From Desulfitobacterium dichloroeliminans LMG P-21439 (GTDB lineage: Bacteria > Bacillota > Desulfitobacteriia > Desulfitobacteriales > Desulfitobacteriaceae), in NCBI RefSeq assembly GCF_000243135.2, contig NC_019903.1:534001-598000 (forward strand): a stretch of 64,000 nucleotides of DNA, in the 5' to 3' direction. The translations under genes and the position numbers were made by a program. Shown piece by piece: positions 52,149 to 61,714 of the stretch. The notes under the pieces were generated by a model, which searched no databases, was not told where the DNA came from, and saw nothing but the letters and a program-made list of their open reading frames with translations. Numbering within the stretch: position 1 is the first letter of the stretch; each line of letters begins with the position of its first letter.

Positions 52149-53345
52149 ATGAACGAAACTAATGCTATTGTTCAGCGGGGTCAAGCCGTTGTGATGAATA
52201 CCTATGGCCGTTTGCCCATGGCCCTTGTCAAAGGGAAGGGCACCTATGTCTGGGATGCCGAAGGAAATAAATATCTAGATTTTGTGACCGGGTTAGCTGT
52301 CAGCTCTCTGGGGCATAGCCATCCAGTCGTTGCTGAAGCCATTCAAAAGCAAGCAGAAGAGATTCTGCATACATCGAATCTCTATTGGATTCCTAAGCAA
52401 ATTGCTCTAGCTGAAAAATTAGTGGAGAACTCCTTCGCGGATAAGGTCTTTTTCTGCAACAGTGGGGCCGAAGCGAACGAAGCTGCTATAAAATTAGCCC
52501 GTAAATATGCCAAAGAGCATTATGGTAAGGATAAATATGAAATTCTGACTCTGGTCAATTCCTTCCACGGTCGGACTTTAGCCACCTTAACCGCTACAGG
52601 ACAAACCAAATATCAAGAAGGTTATGCTCCTTTACCAGAAGGCTTCTCCTATCTTCCTATCAATGATGTGGTCCAATTGGAAGAGAAAATGAGTGAAAAG
52701 GTAGCCGCCGTGATGTTGGAGCCCATTCAAGGGGAGGGTGGAATACTTCCCGTGGATGTGGAGTTTATCGAGAGGGTCCGCGAACTTTGCAATCAACAGG
52801 GTGCCCTCTTGATCTTCGACGAAGTCCAAGTAGGATTGGGGAGAACGGGTAAACTCTTTGCCTATGAGTGGACTGGTGTAACACCCGATATTATGACCCT
52901 AGCCAAGGCTTTGGGGGGTGGAGTGCCCATCGGAGCAATGCTGGCCACAGACAGGGTAGCTTCCACCTTTAAGCCGGGAGACCATGCCTCTACTTTTGGG
53001 GGGAATCCCTTGTCTACGGCTGTGGGCAGTGCGGTGATGGACATTCTCACCGAGGAAGGGTTTATGGAAGATGTCCAGAAGCGGGCCCAGTATTTTAAGC
53101 ACGAGCTGCAAAAGCTAGCGGACAAATACCATACCGGAGAAGGAATTCGCGGGCAGGGCTTTATCCTTGGTTGGCCCATTGACCGCTTAGGACCAGAGAT
53201 TGTGGAAGCCGCCCGAGCCAAGGGACTACTCATTAATTTTGCAGGAGGGAAGGCCTTAAGGTTTTTGCCACCTCTGAATGTGTCCATTGAAGAGATGAAT
53301 CAAGCCATAGCTATTTTGGATCAGATTTTTAGCGAACGTTGGTAG
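52149..53345 (+). CDS. argD: Acetylornithine aminotransferase
   Basis: 398 aa from ATG 52149, seven bases after AAGGAGG. Class-III PLP aminotransferase: FCNSGAEANEAAIKLAR, NSFHGRTLATL, LIFDEVQVGLGRTG and the PLP lysine in TLAKALGGG. Last arg gene of this cluster; argF, argG, argH and carAB are not in the window. Confidence 0.95.
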   Translation: MNETNAIVQRGQAVVMNTYGRLPMALVKGKGTYVWDAEGNKYLDFVTGLAVSSLGHSHPVVAEAIQKQAEEILHTSNLYWIPKQIALAEKLVENSFADKVFFCNSGAEANEAAIKLARKYAKEHYGKDKYEILTLVNSFHGRTLATLTATGQTKYQEGYAPLPEGFSYLPINDVVQLEEKMSEKVAAVMLEPIQGEGGILPVDVEFIERVRELCNQQGALLIFDEVQVGLGRTGKLFAYEWTGVTPDIMTLAKALGGGVPIGAMLATDRVASTFKPGDHASTFGGNPLSTAVGSAVMDILTEEGFMEDVQKRAQYFKHELQKLADKYHTGEGIRGQGFILGWPIDRLGPEIVEAARAKGLLINFAGGKALRFLPPLNVSIEEMNQAIAILDQIFSERW

Positions 53346-53373
53346 AGTGCCAAAAAGCGTTCCCGTAATGCAG

Positions 53374-53418
53374 AGGGACAGGTGTTTCGTATTGAACGAA
53401 GACAACCTGTCCCTTTTT
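53374..53418 (+). terminator. Terminator of the arg operon
   Basis: AGGGACAGGT (53374-53383) pairs with ACCTGTCCCT (53405-53414), an inner TTCGT/ACGAA pairing extends the stem, and TTTTT follows. Confidence 0.85.
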
Positions 53419-53576
53419 GCTTATCCACTTCACTAAATTCCCCACTAAAGATGTGGAATATTTCATTAATACCTTTACACTTAGTCCTTTTCGTTCCCTT
53501 GAGCTAGTCGATTTGAATTAAAGATATACTATAATTCATCTATGGAATTATCATTAGCCCCCTTCCTATTGTTCTG

Positions 53577-53789
53577 ATGATTTGTTATCATTATCACAGG
53601 CTATCTACTACTAAATTAACATTCTGGCTGGATTCGTTCAATAGGTCTTCAGTGAAATGCGACACGATAACACAACACATCCTTGATGTGTTCTCTTCGA
53701 TGATGTCCAAGAACGAAAGAGCAGAGATGATTGATGAAATGACCGATACGGTCCATAACATGGTCTTTGCACTTCAAAGAGTCTCGTAG
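53577..53789 (+). CDS. Doubtful small open frame
   Basis: 70 codons; a GTG start at 53652 would give 45 aa (TQHILDVFSSMMSKNERAEMIDEMTDTVHNMVFAL). No good ribosome site at any start. The helical C-terminal part looks protein-like, and nothing else fills this 545-bp gap, so I keep it at low confidence. Confidence 0.3.
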   Translation: MICYHYHRLSTTKLTFWLDSFNRSSVKCDTITQHILDVFSSMMSKNERAEMIDEMTDTVHNMVFALQRVS

Positions 53790-53890
53790 GCGAATAGAAG
53801 TATTAGTCCACGGCAGATAAGGTCTGTTTACTATCTAGCGTTAGGAATCAAAGAACTTGCCTAGAGTGAGGTTGTTTGGAGGGATGGTTG

Positions 53891-55753
53891 ATGAAAGAAC
53901 TTACAAATACTAACAAGGTTTATGGCAAGGGGCAAACAAGGATCAATCAGGAATGGTTTGAGAAAGCCCAATATGCTTTAAACCCTAGCAACATGAAAAG
54001 TTGGACGACGGGGATACGCTTTTCCCAGATCCCGTATCTCATTATTTCTCATCTCAAGCCAGCCCTTCTGAATACCTATATTGATCTGGCCAAAAGCTCA
54101 GGTGAGTTAAATAGCTCCTTACTTGACAGGTATTACTTCATTTATTGCACCGATGAAAAGGGCAATATCCGTAACCTTTCTCTGAGTCCTGATGTCAGTC
54201 ACCATGTGGATCAACATCTGCGCAATTATATGATCGATCTTTTTGATCGAGAAAACATCTGGGAAGACGCTGTTCAATGGTATTGGAATAATTCTATGAC
54301 CTGGACGATTGAAGCCATGTCCCATGAGTTTTGCCTAGGAGCTCAGGCTCGTATGTCGGAAAAAACTTGGTCGAAGGTCTATTCCAAAACCCTTTGTTAT
54401 GCTGGCTCTGAGCGATTTAATGACATGTTTGATATTTATGCTCAAAACTTCGTTACCCTGTATATGCAATCTTTTGGTAAAAAACACCTTGAACCCTCTC
54501 GTTTTGAGTTAACGACTTTTGAGGAACTTTTAGGCTTAAATTCGCCCTCGAGAGGGTTACAGACTATTCTACAACCGAAAATTGAGAATGACCGATTGAC
54601 TTACCTTACTACCCTAAGTCAGGCAATGTATCAGCAGTTGCGCAAGGCTGTAGCGATTGTGGATTTTCCGTATAGCGATTCAAAGATATGGCCAAGTGCA
54701 AATCTCGAGACCCAAAGCGGTAGCTCTAAGGGGAAGGCAGTCCTTAAAGTGGGACGGGACGAAAATCTGAGCGTCCTGGAGAAGTTTCCTCTTGGTATGA
54801 ATGATGAAACGGTGGATGTTATGGATTCCATCTGTCATTTATGGCTCAAGAAAGCACAGTCCCACCAAACAAGAATTCTAATTCGTGCTGATGATATCTT
54901 AGATTTGCGTGGCTTGCGTAAACAAAAGAATGGTCAAGGCCAGCGGGGAGGTTACAAGAGTGAGTGGCGGGAGCGCATCGCCAATCACATGGATATTTTA
55001 GACCACCTCTGGATTAGTCCGGATAAGGAAGGGTCACCTCTTGATGAAGAAAAGGCCTTTATCTTCTCCCAGCTTAAGGACTTTCAGCAAGTCGGTAGCC
55101 AAGGGGAATACACCTGGGAGGTGAGACCTGGGGATCCCCTCATTCGAGAAATGCAGGAAGGTAAACGACAAACTGCTTTGCTTTCTAAAAGAGTCTTAGA
55201 ACTCGACCCCTACCGGCAATCTTATGAAAAGCGAGCCTCTCGTTATTTTTCTTGGCTATGGCGGAGCAGACAGTCTCGCGCCCAATATTTGAAGCCTATT
55301 CGGGTCCCTACTCTTCTCGAAGCTATTCATCTTGACTATAAAACATCCCGTTCGGCGAAAATCATTGAACGGTTTGAGAAGGTGCTGGATGTTTTGAAGG
55401 ATAAGGGGATTATTGCCCATTGGCAATATGATCGGGTCTATAAAAATGGACGTGACTGGCTTGACTTAAAACTGGTCGTGGAGCCTCCCCAGGCCATTTT
55501 TGATCAATATGCCAAGATTAAATCACCAACCAAGTACCCCGCGAAGACCCTTCAATCAGATAAGATGATGCTCTTCGGAATTGGGCCTCAATTGAGAAAC
55601 GAGCGATTAAGGCGAAGATTGACTCAGATGCAGGCAGCTGAAGAGATTGGAATTGACCAGACTACCGTTTCAAAGCTAGAACTTGAACGAAGAAGTCCTG
55701 ATTCTCAGACTGCCAGGAAGATTGAACAATGGCTTCAAAAATCTTCTCGTTGA
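53891..55753 (+). CDS. Large protein with C-terminal XRE helix-turn-helix
   Basis: 620 aa from ATG 53891, with GGAGGG seven bases ahead. The last about 60 residues (IGPQLRNERLRRRLTQMQAAEEIGIDQTTVSKLELERR) are a clear HTH_3. The middle contains two winged-helix-like blocks, one with ILIRADDILDLRGLRKQK and one around RSAKIIERFEKVLDVLKDKGIIAHWQYDR, reminiscent of plasmid replication initiators. No catalytic motif. It could be a chromosomal regulator or a domesticated Rep protein. Stand-alone gene. Confidence 0.55.
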   Translation: MKELTNTNKVYGKGQTRINQEWFEKAQYALNPSNMKSWTTGIRFSQIPYLIISHLKPALLNTYIDLAKSSGELNSSLLDRYYFIYCTDEKGNIRNLSLSPDVSHHVDQHLRNYMIDLFDRENIWEDAVQWYWNNSMTWTIEAMSHEFCLGAQARMSEKTWSKVYSKTLCYAGSERFNDMFDIYAQNFVTLYMQSFGKKHLEPSRFELTTFEELLGLNSPSRGLQTILQPKIENDRLTYLTTLSQAMYQQLRKAVAIVDFPYSDSKIWPSANLETQSGSSKGKAVLKVGRDENLSVLEKFPLGMNDETVDVMDSICHLWLKKAQSHQTRILIRADDILDLRGLRKQKNGQGQRGGYKSEWRERIANHMDILDHLWISPDKEGSPLDEEKAFIFSQLKDFQQVGSQGEYTWEVRPGDPLIREMQEGKRQTALLSKRVLELDPYRQSYEKRASRYFSWLWRSRQSRAQYLKPIRVPTLLEAIHLDYKTSRSAKIIERFEKVLDVLKDKGIIAHWQYDRVYKNGRDWLDLKLVVEPPQAIFDQYAKIKSPTKYPAKTLQSDKMMLFGIGPQLRNERLRRRLTQMQAAEEIGIDQTTVSKLELERRSPDSQTARKIEQWLQKSSR

Positions 55754-55899
55754 AGAGACTCAATCATCTCTACCTTATAATGTCCTGCACTCTACCTTAT
55801 CCTTCTGGATACTCTACCTTATCTGTGCTTGAGAAGGGCTTTAATCCATTGATACCAAGGGTTATGCTCTCTTAATGACATAAACTATACTGACCGTTT

Positions 55900-55931
55900 G
55901 CCCATCTGCGCGCCTGCAGATGGGCTTGTTT
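55900..55931 (+). terminator. Rho-independent terminator
   Basis: GCCCATCTGC / GCAGATGGGC, a 10-bp perfect stem with a six-base loop, followed by TTGTTTTA. Confidence 0.75.
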
Positions 55932-56011
55932 TATAATGATAAGGGTTATAGACAAAGGAGGAAATGGACCTCTCAGAAATGTGAAAGTGAATTCAAAGAG
56001 GAGGTGAAACC

Positions 56012-56392
56012 ATGAAAAAAGGTATGAATCTGATAAAAAGTGCTTTTTTAATCGTCGCTTTTGCTCTGGTCATCTTGGTTAGCTCAACAAGCGAAACTCA
56101 AGCTTTCGTCTCTATGAGTGAGGATCAGGTCACGTGTACACCCTGCCATGAAGATGGACGTAAAGGGGATGGTAAGGGCGGAGAAATCCATCCTGAAGCG
56201 ACAGGTAGTGGCGAAACAACAGAAGGTGAAGGTACAAAGGCAGAGAACCCGATTCTCTCCCAGTATCAAAGCACGATGAGTGGTAACCTTATCATTGCTC
56301 CAGTGGCTACTTGGGACGATCTCTTTGGTTGGGTTCAAGCTCAACCCGCAGTGAAAATCGAGGCTAAATATGACGAAGCTTTTGCTAAGTAA
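56012..56392 (+). CDS. Secreted one-haem c-type cytochrome
   Basis: 126 aa, ATG with GAGGAGGTGAAACC ahead. A signal peptide (LIKSAFLIVAFALVILV, cleavage near 30) is followed by a single haem-c site CTPCH (Cys42, Cys45, His46). The rest is a flexible Gly/Glu linker and a short C-terminal domain. It lies 37 bp upstream of the flavoprotein gene, so it probably feeds electrons from the membrane to it. Confidence 0.75.
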   Translation: MKKGMNLIKSAFLIVAFALVILVSSTSETQAFVSMSEDQVTCTPCHEDGRKGDGKGGEIHPEATGSGETTEGEGTKAENPILSQYQSTMSGNLIIAPVATWDDLFGWVQAQPAVKIEAKYDEAFAK

Positions 56393-56429
56393 AAGAGATT
56401 TCAATATTGAATAAGGGAGTGAATTCTCA

Positions 56430-58136
56430 GTGAGCGAGAATACAAATGTAAGTCGACGAAATTTCGTAAAGGGAGGTCTCGCTACGGCAGTTGCTGCAGC
56501 AGCAGTGGGAATAGGTCTCGTAGGTTGTAGTAGCGAGACGAAAGCACCTGCTCCCCAAGATTCTACCGGATCTTGGGATGCTGAAGCCGATGTTGTGGTT
56601 GTTGGATTTGGTTGTGCTGGTGGTGGGGCTGCGGTGTCTGCAGCTGAAGCTGGAGCATCTGTATTGGTCCTAGAATCGATGGCCATTCCCGGTGGAACGA
56701 CGCGGGTTTCTGGTGGAGCCTTATGGGTGCCAGCTAATCCTATGATGAAAAAGGAAGGCATCGCGGATTCCATCGAAGAAGGTCGTCAATATATCCTGAA
56801 GGGAAACGATGGTCAAGTTGATGAAGAGCTGATCGACGCTTACTTGGAAAATGGACCGAGCGTTGTTGAGTTTCTAATCAATAAACTGGGTGTTGAATTT
56901 AAGTTCGGCTATCCAGATTATCACCCTGAATGGGCAGGAGGTAAAAGACTGGGGCGCAGTATCAGCCCTGCCTACGACGGCAAAGGCTCCGGTGAAGCTT
57001 TGATGGCTGCTCTTTATGACTATTCCTTAGCAAAAGGGGTTAAATTTGCCCTCAATACTCATGCCAAGAAACTGATTAAAGATGAATCCGGTAAGGTGAT
57101 TGGGGTCTTCGCTCATCAAGAGGGCAAAGAAATCCGTGTCAAAGCCAACAAAGGTGTTATCCTAGCAACAGGCGGCTTTGAGTGGGACAAATCCTTATTG
57201 AAGACCTTCCAAAGAGGTCCAGTGGAAGCTTCCGTAGCCTTTAACCCTGGCAGTGGCGGCGGAGTTTATGGCTGCGGCGACGGCTTGAGAATGGCCATGG
57301 ATGCAGGGGCAGATCTCCGCAACATGAACGAGTCTTGGGGTTTGATGGTCTACCTACTCCCAGGTTGGGAAGAGGAAGTTGCTAATTACCGCCAAAATGC
57401 CAAAGATTATAAAAAGAGCACCTGGAAAACCATTATTGGGGACTGGTTCCTTTGGAGAGGAAAACCTGGTACCATCGTCGTCAATAAAGAAGGCAAGCGC
57501 TTCCTCAACGAAGCTTGCGACTATGACACCTCGGCTTATCCCTTCTATGAGCGGGATACCTTTGGTGAAACCCGTTGGCGCAACCTGCCAGCGTTTGTCA
57601 TCGCTGACTCCGTTCAATGGAGCAAATATGGCATTGCTGGTGCTAAAGGGGATAATGTCCCTGCACATATCACCCAAGCCGATACTTTGGCCGAATTAGC
57701 CCAGAAGCTTGGCATTGATGCCAAAGGCTTGGAAGCTACAGTTACCGAATTCAATAAACATGCTTCCCAAACTCCCCCCACAGATCCTCACTTCCATCGT
57801 GGGGAAAGCTATTTCGATCGCTTTGCCTCCGGAGATTATGCTATGGCCCAGGCTGACCCTGAAAATCCTGCCTGCACTTTGGCTCCTCTGACCAAAGGCC
57901 CATACTACGGTATTCAGATTCACTCGGCTAACTGCGGAACTTGCGGTGGAGCACGCATCAATAGTAAAGCCCAAGTCATCGACGTCTATGGTAATGTCAT
58001 CCCTGGCCTCTATGCCGCTGGTAACGCAGCTGGCCTAGGTGGACCTGGAATTACCTATCATGGTCCTGGAAATCCCATCGCTGGTGGAGTGATTTTCGGC
58101 TACCTCGCCGGACTGGACGCAGCCCAAAAAGCGTAA
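56430..58136 (+). CDS. Tat-exported fumarate-reductase-like FAD flavoprotein
   Basis: 568 aa, GTG start with AGGGAGTG ahead. Twin-arginine motif SRRNFVKGG (Arg9, Arg10) and then a lipobox-like GLVGC (Cys33) suggest a Tat-exported lipoprotein. FAD-binding GFGCAGGGAAVSAAEAG at about 58-74 and the C-terminal GLYAAGNAAGLGGPG are typical of the flavocytochrome c / urocanate reductase branch. No FMN-binding domain and no own haem, so the cytochrome upstream is the likely donor. Substrate (fumarate, another enoate or unknown) cannot be told. Confidence 0.85.
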   Translation: MSENTNVSRRNFVKGGLATAVAAAAVGIGLVGCSSETKAPAPQDSTGSWDAEADVVVVGFGCAGGGAAVSAAEAGASVLVLESMAIPGGTTRVSGGALWVPANPMMKKEGIADSIEEGRQYILKGNDGQVDEELIDAYLENGPSVVEFLINKLGVEFKFGYPDYHPEWAGGKRLGRSISPAYDGKGSGEALMAALYDYSLAKGVKFALNTHAKKLIKDESGKVIGVFAHQEGKEIRVKANKGVILATGGFEWDKSLLKTFQRGPVEASVAFNPGSGGGVYGCGDGLRMAMDAGADLRNMNESWGLMVYLLPGWEEEVANYRQNAKDYKKSTWKTIIGDWFLWRGKPGTIVVNKEGKRFLNEACDYDTSAYPFYERDTFGETRWRNLPAFVIADSVQWSKYGIAGAKGDNVPAHITQADTLAELAQKLGIDAKGLEATVTEFNKHASQTPPTDPHFHRGESYFDRFASGDYAMAQADPENPACTLAPLTKGPYYGIQIHSANCGTCGGARINSKAQVIDVYGNVIPGLYAAGNAAGLGGPGITYHGPGNPIAGGVIFGYLAGLDAAQKA

Positions 58137-58160
58137 ACCAGTAGAAAAATAGTATACAAA

Positions 58161-58211
58161 AATAGGACGGGTTTTAGCATATCATAGGGCTAAAGACCGT
58201 CCTATTTCCCT
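58161..58211 (+). terminator. Terminator of the flavoprotein operon
   Basis: AATAGGACGG (58161-58170) pairs with CCGTCCTATT (58198-58207), an inner TTTAGC/GCTAAA stem supports it, and a T-rich run follows. Confidence 0.75.
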
Positions 58212-58390
58212 TTTGTTCTAGGTATTATGGTATTGTATAATTCATATATTCCAAAAGTATAATTGCTTTAGGTGCGCTGCACTCATTGTTGCCTTTATGA
58301 CGCTCATCATGACCCAAAGGTGCTGTTGGAAAAATGTAACATGTGATAGACTAGAGAAAAGATTGTAAACGTAGAAAGAAGGGATATTCG

Positions 58391-58741
58391 GTGTCAGAAT
58401 ATAAGGTTGTATTTCATATTGATGAGATTGGTAAGTGGAAGCTTCTATTAGCAAATGTTAGCAATTTATTAAATGCTATAGAAGACAAGAAGTTCCGGAT
58501 TGAGGTTTTGGCGAATGCGGAAGCGGTTAAGTATTATGACACTACTCAAGATTTAGATACTGACATTAGTACTATGGAAGTTTTAAAGGATAAAGGGATA
58601 GAATTTGTTGCCTGCAATAATGCCCTGACGGCTAATCATATCGAAAAACACAACATGCTTCATTTTATTAATATTGTGCCTGCTGGCGTTCTTGAACTTG
58701 TAGAAAAACAAAGTGAGGGATACGCTTATATAAAACCATAG
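58391..58741 (+). CDS. DsrE-like family protein
   Basis: 116 aa, GTG start with AAGAAGGG ahead. YKVVFHIDEIGKWKLLLANVSNLL, IEVLANAEAVKYY, LKDKGIEFVACNNAL and INIVPAGVLELVEKQSEGYAYIKP fit the DsrE/DsrF-like fold. The Cys in FVACNNAL sits where sulphur-carrier DsrE proteins have their active Cys, but no other dsr or tus gene is near. Lies 24 bp upstream of the ATPase gene. Confidence 0.75.
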   Translation: MSEYKVVFHIDEIGKWKLLLANVSNLLNAIEDKKFRIEVLANAEAVKYYDTTQDLDTDISTMEVLKDKGIEFVACNNALTANHIEKHNMLHFINIVPAGVLELVEKQSEGYAYIKP

Positions 58742-58765
58742 ATATCGTTTGGAAGGAGATTAGTG

Positions 58766-59518
58766 ATGGAATCCAAAAGAATAAGTCAGTACATAAGATC
58801 GATTGAGTTGGCTAGAGATAAGGTTCCATCATTTTCTCAGTATCCTTTTAATTTACCGGCTGTGACAAATTTAGACACTCTATCGTTGCATCCAAAGGTC
58901 ACATTTTTTGTTGGAGAGAATGGTTCAGGTAAGTCGACAATATTGGAAGCAATAGCGGTAGCTTATGGATTTAATGCTGAGGGAGGGACTAAGAACTTCA
59001 ATTTTTCATCCCGTGCGACCCATTCTGACCTGGATAACTATATGAAGATCGTTAAAGGTATCCGCAAGCCTCGCACAGGTTTTTTCTTTCGAGCTGAAAG
59101 CTTCTATAATTTCGCTTCGAATATTGATGACCTAGATTCAGAATTATCGTGTGGGCCACCTTTAATCGATTCTTATGGAGGTCGTTCTTTACATGAACAA
59201 TCCCACGGAGAATCCTTTTTTGCTGTATTTCTTAATAAGTTTAGTGGTGAAGGTCTCTACATTCTGGATGAACCCGAGGCTGCCTTGTCCCCCTCTCGAC
59301 AGATGTCGATGCTTGCGAGGATGCATGAACTAGTTGAGCAGGGGTCTCAGTTTATTATTGCCACCCATTCCCCCATAATCATGGCCTATCCGGAGGCTAC
59401 GATCTATCAAATACAAGATGAAATTGAAGAAGTAAGCTATGAGGAAACGGAACATGTCCAAATCATGCGCACCTTTTTAAATAAACCACAGAAAATGCTT
59501 AGACTCCTATTGGAGTAA
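58766..59518 (+). CDS. ABC-type AAA ATPase (AAA_21-like)
   Basis: 250 aa from ATG 58766, with AAGGAG seven bases ahead. Walker A FVGENGSGKST, a signature-like QSHGESFF and Walker B LYILDEPEAALSP, then a switch His in ATHSPII. A soluble, small SMC/RecF-like ATPase without transporter or coiled coil. Such genes are common single ATPases of unknown role; some belong to defence systems, but no partner nuclease is adjacent here. Confidence 0.75.
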   Translation: MESKRISQYIRSIELARDKVPSFSQYPFNLPAVTNLDTLSLHPKVTFFVGENGSGKSTILEAIAVAYGFNAEGGTKNFNFSSRATHSDLDNYMKIVKGIRKPRTGFFFRAESFYNFASNIDDLDSELSCGPPLIDSYGGRSLHEQSHGESFFAVFLNKFSGEGLYILDEPEAALSPSRQMSMLARMHELVEQGSQFIIATHSPIIMAYPEATIYQIQDEIEEVSYEETEHVQIMRTFLNKPQKMLRLLLE

Positions 59519-59695
59519 GGCCTATTGGAATGATACTTACGCGCTCCCCCTTTTGCTAGTCAAGCTCAGTATTATTTGATATACTCATCTTGGGCAGTAT
59601 CATTTAGAACTGCACCTTTTACTTGGAATCCAAGTTATTCAATTATTACTGCCTGTATCCATGTGGAATAGGACAGAGGGATGAAACAGTTTTTT

Positions 59696-59725
59696 AAAGT
59701 TCCTTCTGTGAAGGGACTTTTTTGT
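59696..59725 (+). terminator. Hairpin with T-run ahead of panB
   Basis: AAAGTTCCTTC and GAAGGGACTTT pair over a three-base loop, followed by T. It ends the ATPase transcript, or acts as an attenuator of panB 30 bp downstream. Confidence 0.65.
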
Positions 59726-59757
59726 TTTATACCTCTCCTGAAGAAGGGGGAAAAATG

Positions 59758-60594
59758 ATGAAAACAACAACAGATTTCTTGGCAATGAAAGAGCAAGGGC
59801 AAAAGATAGTCATGGTCACCGCCTACGATTATCCTGGGGCTAAGCAAGCGGAGCATGCGAACGTGGATATGATTCTTGTAGGTGATTCCTTAGGAAATGT
59901 CGTACTGGGGTATGATTCAACCATCTATGTGACGATGGATGATATGGTTCATCATGCGAAGGCGGTTAAACGGGGAGCCGGCAATACATTTGTTGTGGTT
60001 GATATGCCGTTCATGAGCTGTCATCTCTCCGTTAGGGATACCCTGATTAATGGCGCAAGGCTGCTTCAGGAAACGGGTGCGCAGGCAGTGAAGATTGAAG
60101 GGGCGGACGAAGTGCTCACCCATATCTCCGCACTTGTCAGAGCCGGGATACCTGTGGTATCCCATCTGGGGCTGACTCCCCAATCTGCGGCAGTCCTCGG
60201 TGGGTATAAGGTTCAGGGGAAAGATGCCGAAGCGGCTAGGAAAATAGTCGAAGATGCAAGGAAATGTCAAGAAGCAGGGGCCTTTGCGCTTGTCCTTGAA
60301 TGTGTTCCGAAACAGCTAGCTGAAGAAATTACCTCGATACTCGCCATACCGACTATTGGGATTGGGGCAGGTGTCAATGTGGATGGGCAAGTGCTTGTCT
60401 ATCATGACCTGCTCGGTTACGGAGTAGAACGGGTTTCTAAATTTGTCAAAACGTATGCTCGCGTGAATGAAGCGATGGTGCAAGGTATTCAGGCCTATGC
60501 CGACGAAGTAAGAAATGGAATTTTCCCTACTGATCAGCATAGCTTTACTATGAACGAAGAAGAGTTAAAGACACTTTATGGTGGCAGAGAATAG
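59758..60594 (+). CDS. panB: 3-methyl-2-oxobutanoate hydroxymethyltransferase
   Basis: 278 aa; two ATGs in a row (59755, 59758) follow AAGGGGG, the second at the better distance. [33 protein letters not shown] and the metal site around [10 protein letters not shown], with KIEG and HLGLTPQ, are canonical PanB. It makes ketopantoate for pantothenate and CoA. panC and panD are not in the window. Confidence 0.95.
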   Translation: MKTTTDFLAMKEQGQKIVMVTAYDYPGAKQAEHANVDMILVGDSLGNVVLGYDSTIYVTMDDMVHHAKAVKRGAGNTFVVVDMPFMSCHLSVRDTLINGARLLQETGAQAVKIEGADEVLTHISALVRAGIPVVSHLGLTPQSAAVLGGYKVQGKDAEAARKIVEDARKCQEAGAFALVLECVPKQLAEEITSILAIPTIGIGAGVNVDGQVLVYHDLLGYGVERVSKFVKTYARVNEAMVQGIQAYADEVRNGIFPTDQHSFTMNEEELKTLYGGRE

Positions 60595-60606
60595 TTGAGG
60601 TAATTG

Positions 60607-61545
60607 ATGGAGATTCAAAATCCACGCATGAGTCGTCGCAAATTTATTGCCCTTGGGGCTGCAGCAATAGGAGGGGTAGCCTTGACCACCAAGGTGGGAT
60701 CGCTGGATGATACAACGGATAAAATGGTGAAACCTGCTTTTACCCTGACCCCCGGGAAATGGAAGGACCAAGATCTAACCGTAGCGTGGCTTGGCCATGC
60801 AGGTTTTTTAATAAACTTTTACGGAACCAAAATCTTGATTGATCCAGCGTTTTATGAGCGAATCGGCTTAACTCCTGTAGGTAACTTCACCATCGGGATG
60901 AAGCGATACATTGCTAGTCCGGTCACGGCAGAGCAGATTGGACATGTGGATCTCCTTATATGTTCTCATGCCCATACGGATCATTTTGACTATCCAAGTA
61001 TAAGGGACATGCAGTCCTTGAATACCTCTGTTATCACGGCTAAGGGCACCCAATCCCTTTGGGAGGGGTTGGCATATAAAAGCATCGCTGAGATGAATTG
61101 GGGTGACGAAAAGGATTACGCGGGAGGGCTCCGAGTCAAAGCCATCGAGGGTGAACATTGGGGAGCTCGTTTACCTTGGAACAAAGAAATGGAGTCTAAC
61201 TCTATCCTTCTTTCGAAAAACGGCGTCAACATCTTCTTCGGTGCGGACACAGGCTACACCGAAAAGTTCCAACAGCAGCTCAGGGAAGTGGATATCGAGC
61301 TGGCAATCATGGGTATAGGAGCCTATTCCCCTAAATCCTTTGAAGCCCGCCATGCCACTCCGGAGCAAGCTATTCAGATGGCAGAGGAAATAGGCGCAAA
61401 AAAGATCCTACCCATGCATTGGGGGACCTTTAAGATTTCCCAGGAGCCCATGGATGAGCCGATTAAACGCTTTAATCAGGCAATGGCGGGCAAGCTGGAT
61501 AAGGTTGCACTTCAAGAGGTTGGGGCGACTTGGGTTCAGCCTTAA
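60607..61545 (+). CDS. Tat-exported metallo-beta-lactamase-fold hydrolase (UlaG-like)
   Basis: 312 aa from ATG 60607, with GAGGTAATTG ahead. Twin-arginine signal SRRKFIALGAAAIGGVALTT at about 9-28. The UlaG-like MBL fold has CSHAHTDHFDYP (HxHxDH), a second metal His in GEHWGAR and a C-terminal PMHWGTFK. Export sets it apart from cytosolic UlaG lactonases; the fold is close to NAPE-phospholipase-D-like enzymes. Substrate unknown. It starts 12 bp after panB. Confidence 0.8.
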   Translation: MEIQNPRMSRRKFIALGAAAIGGVALTTKVGSLDDTTDKMVKPAFTLTPGKWKDQDLTVAWLGHAGFLINFYGTKILIDPAFYERIGLTPVGNFTIGMKRYIASPVTAEQIGHVDLLICSHAHTDHFDYPSIRDMQSLNTSVITAKGTQSLWEGLAYKSIAEMNWGDEKDYAGGLRVKAIEGEHWGARLPWNKEMESNSILLSKNGVNIFFGADTGYTEKFQQQLREVDIELAIMGIGAYSPKSFEARHATPEQAIQMAEEIGAKKILPMHWGTFKISQEPMDEPIKRFNQAMAGKLDKVALQEVGATWVQP

Positions 61546-61560
61546 CTTTTGGCATAGTCG

Positions 61561-61602
61561 ATAAGAAACATTCTGGGCATCACTGGGATGTTTCTTATTA
61601 TT
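61561..61602 (+). terminator. Terminator after the MBL-fold gene
   Basis: ATAAGAAACAT and ATGTTTCTTAT form an 11-bp perfect stem over a 16-base loop, followed by T-rich sequence. Confidence 0.65.
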
Positions 61603-61639
61603 CGCTTAATCCCATGAAGTGAATATCTCGCATATATGT

Positions 61640-61672
61640 AAACGCTCCACAGCCGAGGCTAGGAGCGTTTTC
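61640..61672. terminator. Second hairpin between convergent genes
   Basis: AAACGCTCC (61640-61648) pairs with GGAGCGTTT (61662-61670), with TTCC after it. It separates the plus-strand MBL gene from the minus-strand GOLPH3-like gene. Confidence 0.55.
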
Positions 61673-61714
61673 CATATTATCTAGTAGTTTTTTATAACTA
61701 TGTGTAACACGATC

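Noticed and set aside
58766-59518. AAA ATPase as half of a defence system
   Set aside because: No nuclease, reverse transcriptase or other effector next to it; the neighbours are a DsrE-like gene and panB.
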